22,195 bases of DNA from a virus. A program made the position numbers and the translations under genes. Numbering within the stretch: the first letter of the stretch is position 1; every line of letters begins with the position of its first letter. The DNA is taken from positions 1 to 22,195 of the IMG/VR virus record IMGVR_UViG_3300025853_000748. One strand, written 5' to 3'. The notes under the pieces were generated by a model. It was not told the origin of the DNA. It made no database searches and saw only the letters and a program-made list of their open reading frames with translations. Shown piece after piece: positions 21,478 to 22,195 of the stretch.

Positions 21478-22050
21478 TTAAACCTCATCAGGCCAATCGT
21501 GGATCGGTGCATTACCTGTCGGATTGCCATTGCTGTCCACAGGCGTATCGTATAACGCCATGAATGCCGCAAGGTCTGCCGCATTGGTTATTGCAGTTTC
21601 GATAGCTCCTGACGCAGTGCGGACAGCCGTTCTGTAATTCGATATGGTACTTGGTATCGCTGAGGAACCTCCCGTTTCGTAAGCTCTCGTGACCATCCAA
21701 TCAGTTTGGCTAAGCTTTGTGCCCGCTGTTCTTTTTGTTTGTTGGATTGCGTTGTATTTAAGTCCTCTTGTGATGATTTGATTTCCTTTTTCATCCAAGA
21801 TAGGGTTTCCTTCGGAGTCAACCTCGTTGATGTCTGCAAGAGATCGTTCGATGAGCGCAGTTTTGTCGCCATTCCACCCCCAATAAAAACGGTTGTCATA
21901 AGCTTTGGGGTCTAAAGAAGTATCGTTGGTCAGCCCTGCCGCCGCTTTTTCTTCATCAGTCCAGTTGTTCCAGTTGGAAGGGTGTTGGATGCCATCGACA
22001 GAAGTCCAAGCCTTTCCGACCCTTACTATTTTTCCTGCATGAACCCACAT
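21478..22050 (-). CDS. Tail-fibre assembly chaperone-like protein
   Basis: A 190-residue protein encoded right after the fibre gene. The N-terminus (MWVHAGKIVRVGKAWTSVDG, then HPSNWNNWTDEEKAAAGL) is a small strand-rich domain of the type found in phage tail accessory proteins. The C-terminal half has the pattern LSQTDWMVTRAYETG, AIPSTISNYRTAVR and AAFMALYD, which fits the phage tail assembly chaperone family (TDW-x-V-x-R and YR-x2-VR). It probably helps the fibre fold or trimerise. GAGG lies about 12 bases before the start. A minor virion protein is the other option. Confidence 0.7.
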   Translation of the reverse strand: MWVHAGKIVRVGKAWTSVDGIQHPSNWNNWTDEEKAAAGLTNDTSLDPKAYDNRFYWGWNGDKTALIERSLADINEVDSEGNPILDEKGNQIITRGLKYNAIQQTKRTAGTKLSQTDWMVTRAYETGGSSAIPSTISNYRTAVRTASGAIETAITNAADLAAFMALYDTPVDSNGNPTGNAPIHDWPDEV

Positions 22051-22056
22051 AATGTA

Positions 22057-22195
22057 TTACCTCGCATTTGAGAATTTAAAGGGTTGTTCGGCAAAGGCCA
22101 TGTAGATGTGCGTATCGCCCGATCTGTTGACGCTTGTATCTGTTCCACGAATTTTGAAACCATTGCTCAAAAAATCCAATCCACGACTTGATGCC
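22057..22195 (-). CDS. C-terminal end of a tail fibre/spike protein (5' end outside window)
   Basis: The last 45 residues are visible, ending GDTHIYMAFAEQPFKFSNAR after a segment with GLDFLSNGFKIRG. This ending (strand, then IYMAFAE and a short positively charged tail) is very common at the C-terminus of phage fibre or spike-like proteins with a lectin-like beta-sandwich. The host-binding role is inferred from this and from the following chaperone-like gene. The remainder lies beyond the window's right edge. Confidence 0.75.
   Translation of the reverse strand, partial: ASSRGLDFLSNGFKIRGTDTSVNRSGDTHIYMAFAEQPFKFSNAR

Overview
This window is most likely part of a marine, T7-supergroup (podovirus-like) lytic phage genome. 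The best clue is the family A DNA polymerase, which carries two CxxCxGxG knuckles (a partial DnaJ zinc-finger domain) between its exonuclease and polymerase parts. From memory, that arrangement is the signature described for phage HMO-2011 and its relatives, which infect marine alphaproteobacteria. The T7-like nuclease set, the RNR genes and the marine-phage virion proteins agree. No integrase, repressor, RNA polymerase or tRNA gene is visible. Placement by lineage is inference; gene families are read from motifs.

Layout. Two tightly packed gene blocks converge at about 11.2-11.33 kb. The left block (1-11.2 kb, + strand) is replication and nucleotide metabolism: end of a small unknown gene, DnaB-like helicase, a small PD-(D/E)XK nuclease-like protein, DNA polymerase, a candidate ssDNA-binding protein, a Cas4/RecB-like exonuclease with four Fe-S-type cysteines, T7-type endonuclease I, a DUF3310 protein, class I ribonucleotide reductase large subunit, several small genes (a two-CxxC protein and a second PD-(D/E)XK protein among them), and the RNR small subunit. 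The right block (11.33-22.2 kb, - strand) is virion and lysis. In transcription order it holds the end of a tail fibre/spike, a tail-fibre chaperone-like protein, three small membrane-type proteins, a 3TM-type holin, a GH108 muramidase, a 675-aa repeat protein, three smaller virion-type proteins and a 1488-aa probable internal/ejection protein. Nearly all genes overlap or abut (ATGA, GTGA, TAATG junctions).

How the genes work together. Helicase, polymerase, candidate SSB and nucleases copy and process phage DNA. Endonuclease I and the exonuclease can degrade host DNA, and NrdA/NrdB convert the released ribonucleotides to dNTPs. The right-hand block builds the particle, delivers DNA and lyses the cell.

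Main regulatory observation. The exact string TTGACT-N16-TATAACT occurs three times on the + strand: ahead of nrdA (6797), ahead of nrdB (10045) and in the gene-free convergence zone (11204). The third copy has no gene after it. About 95 nt downstream lies a strong intrinsic terminator, with two further hairpins and a C-rich linker (CCCTCC) in between. This is the layout of a small noncoding RNA and is the most interesting candidate here. Other points of note are an 11-residue periodicity in the 675-aa virion protein, a 14-residue glycine-pair motif shared by two virion proteins, a pair of paralogous nuclease-like genes, and short genes (57, 34 and 34 aa) that a length cutoff would miss.
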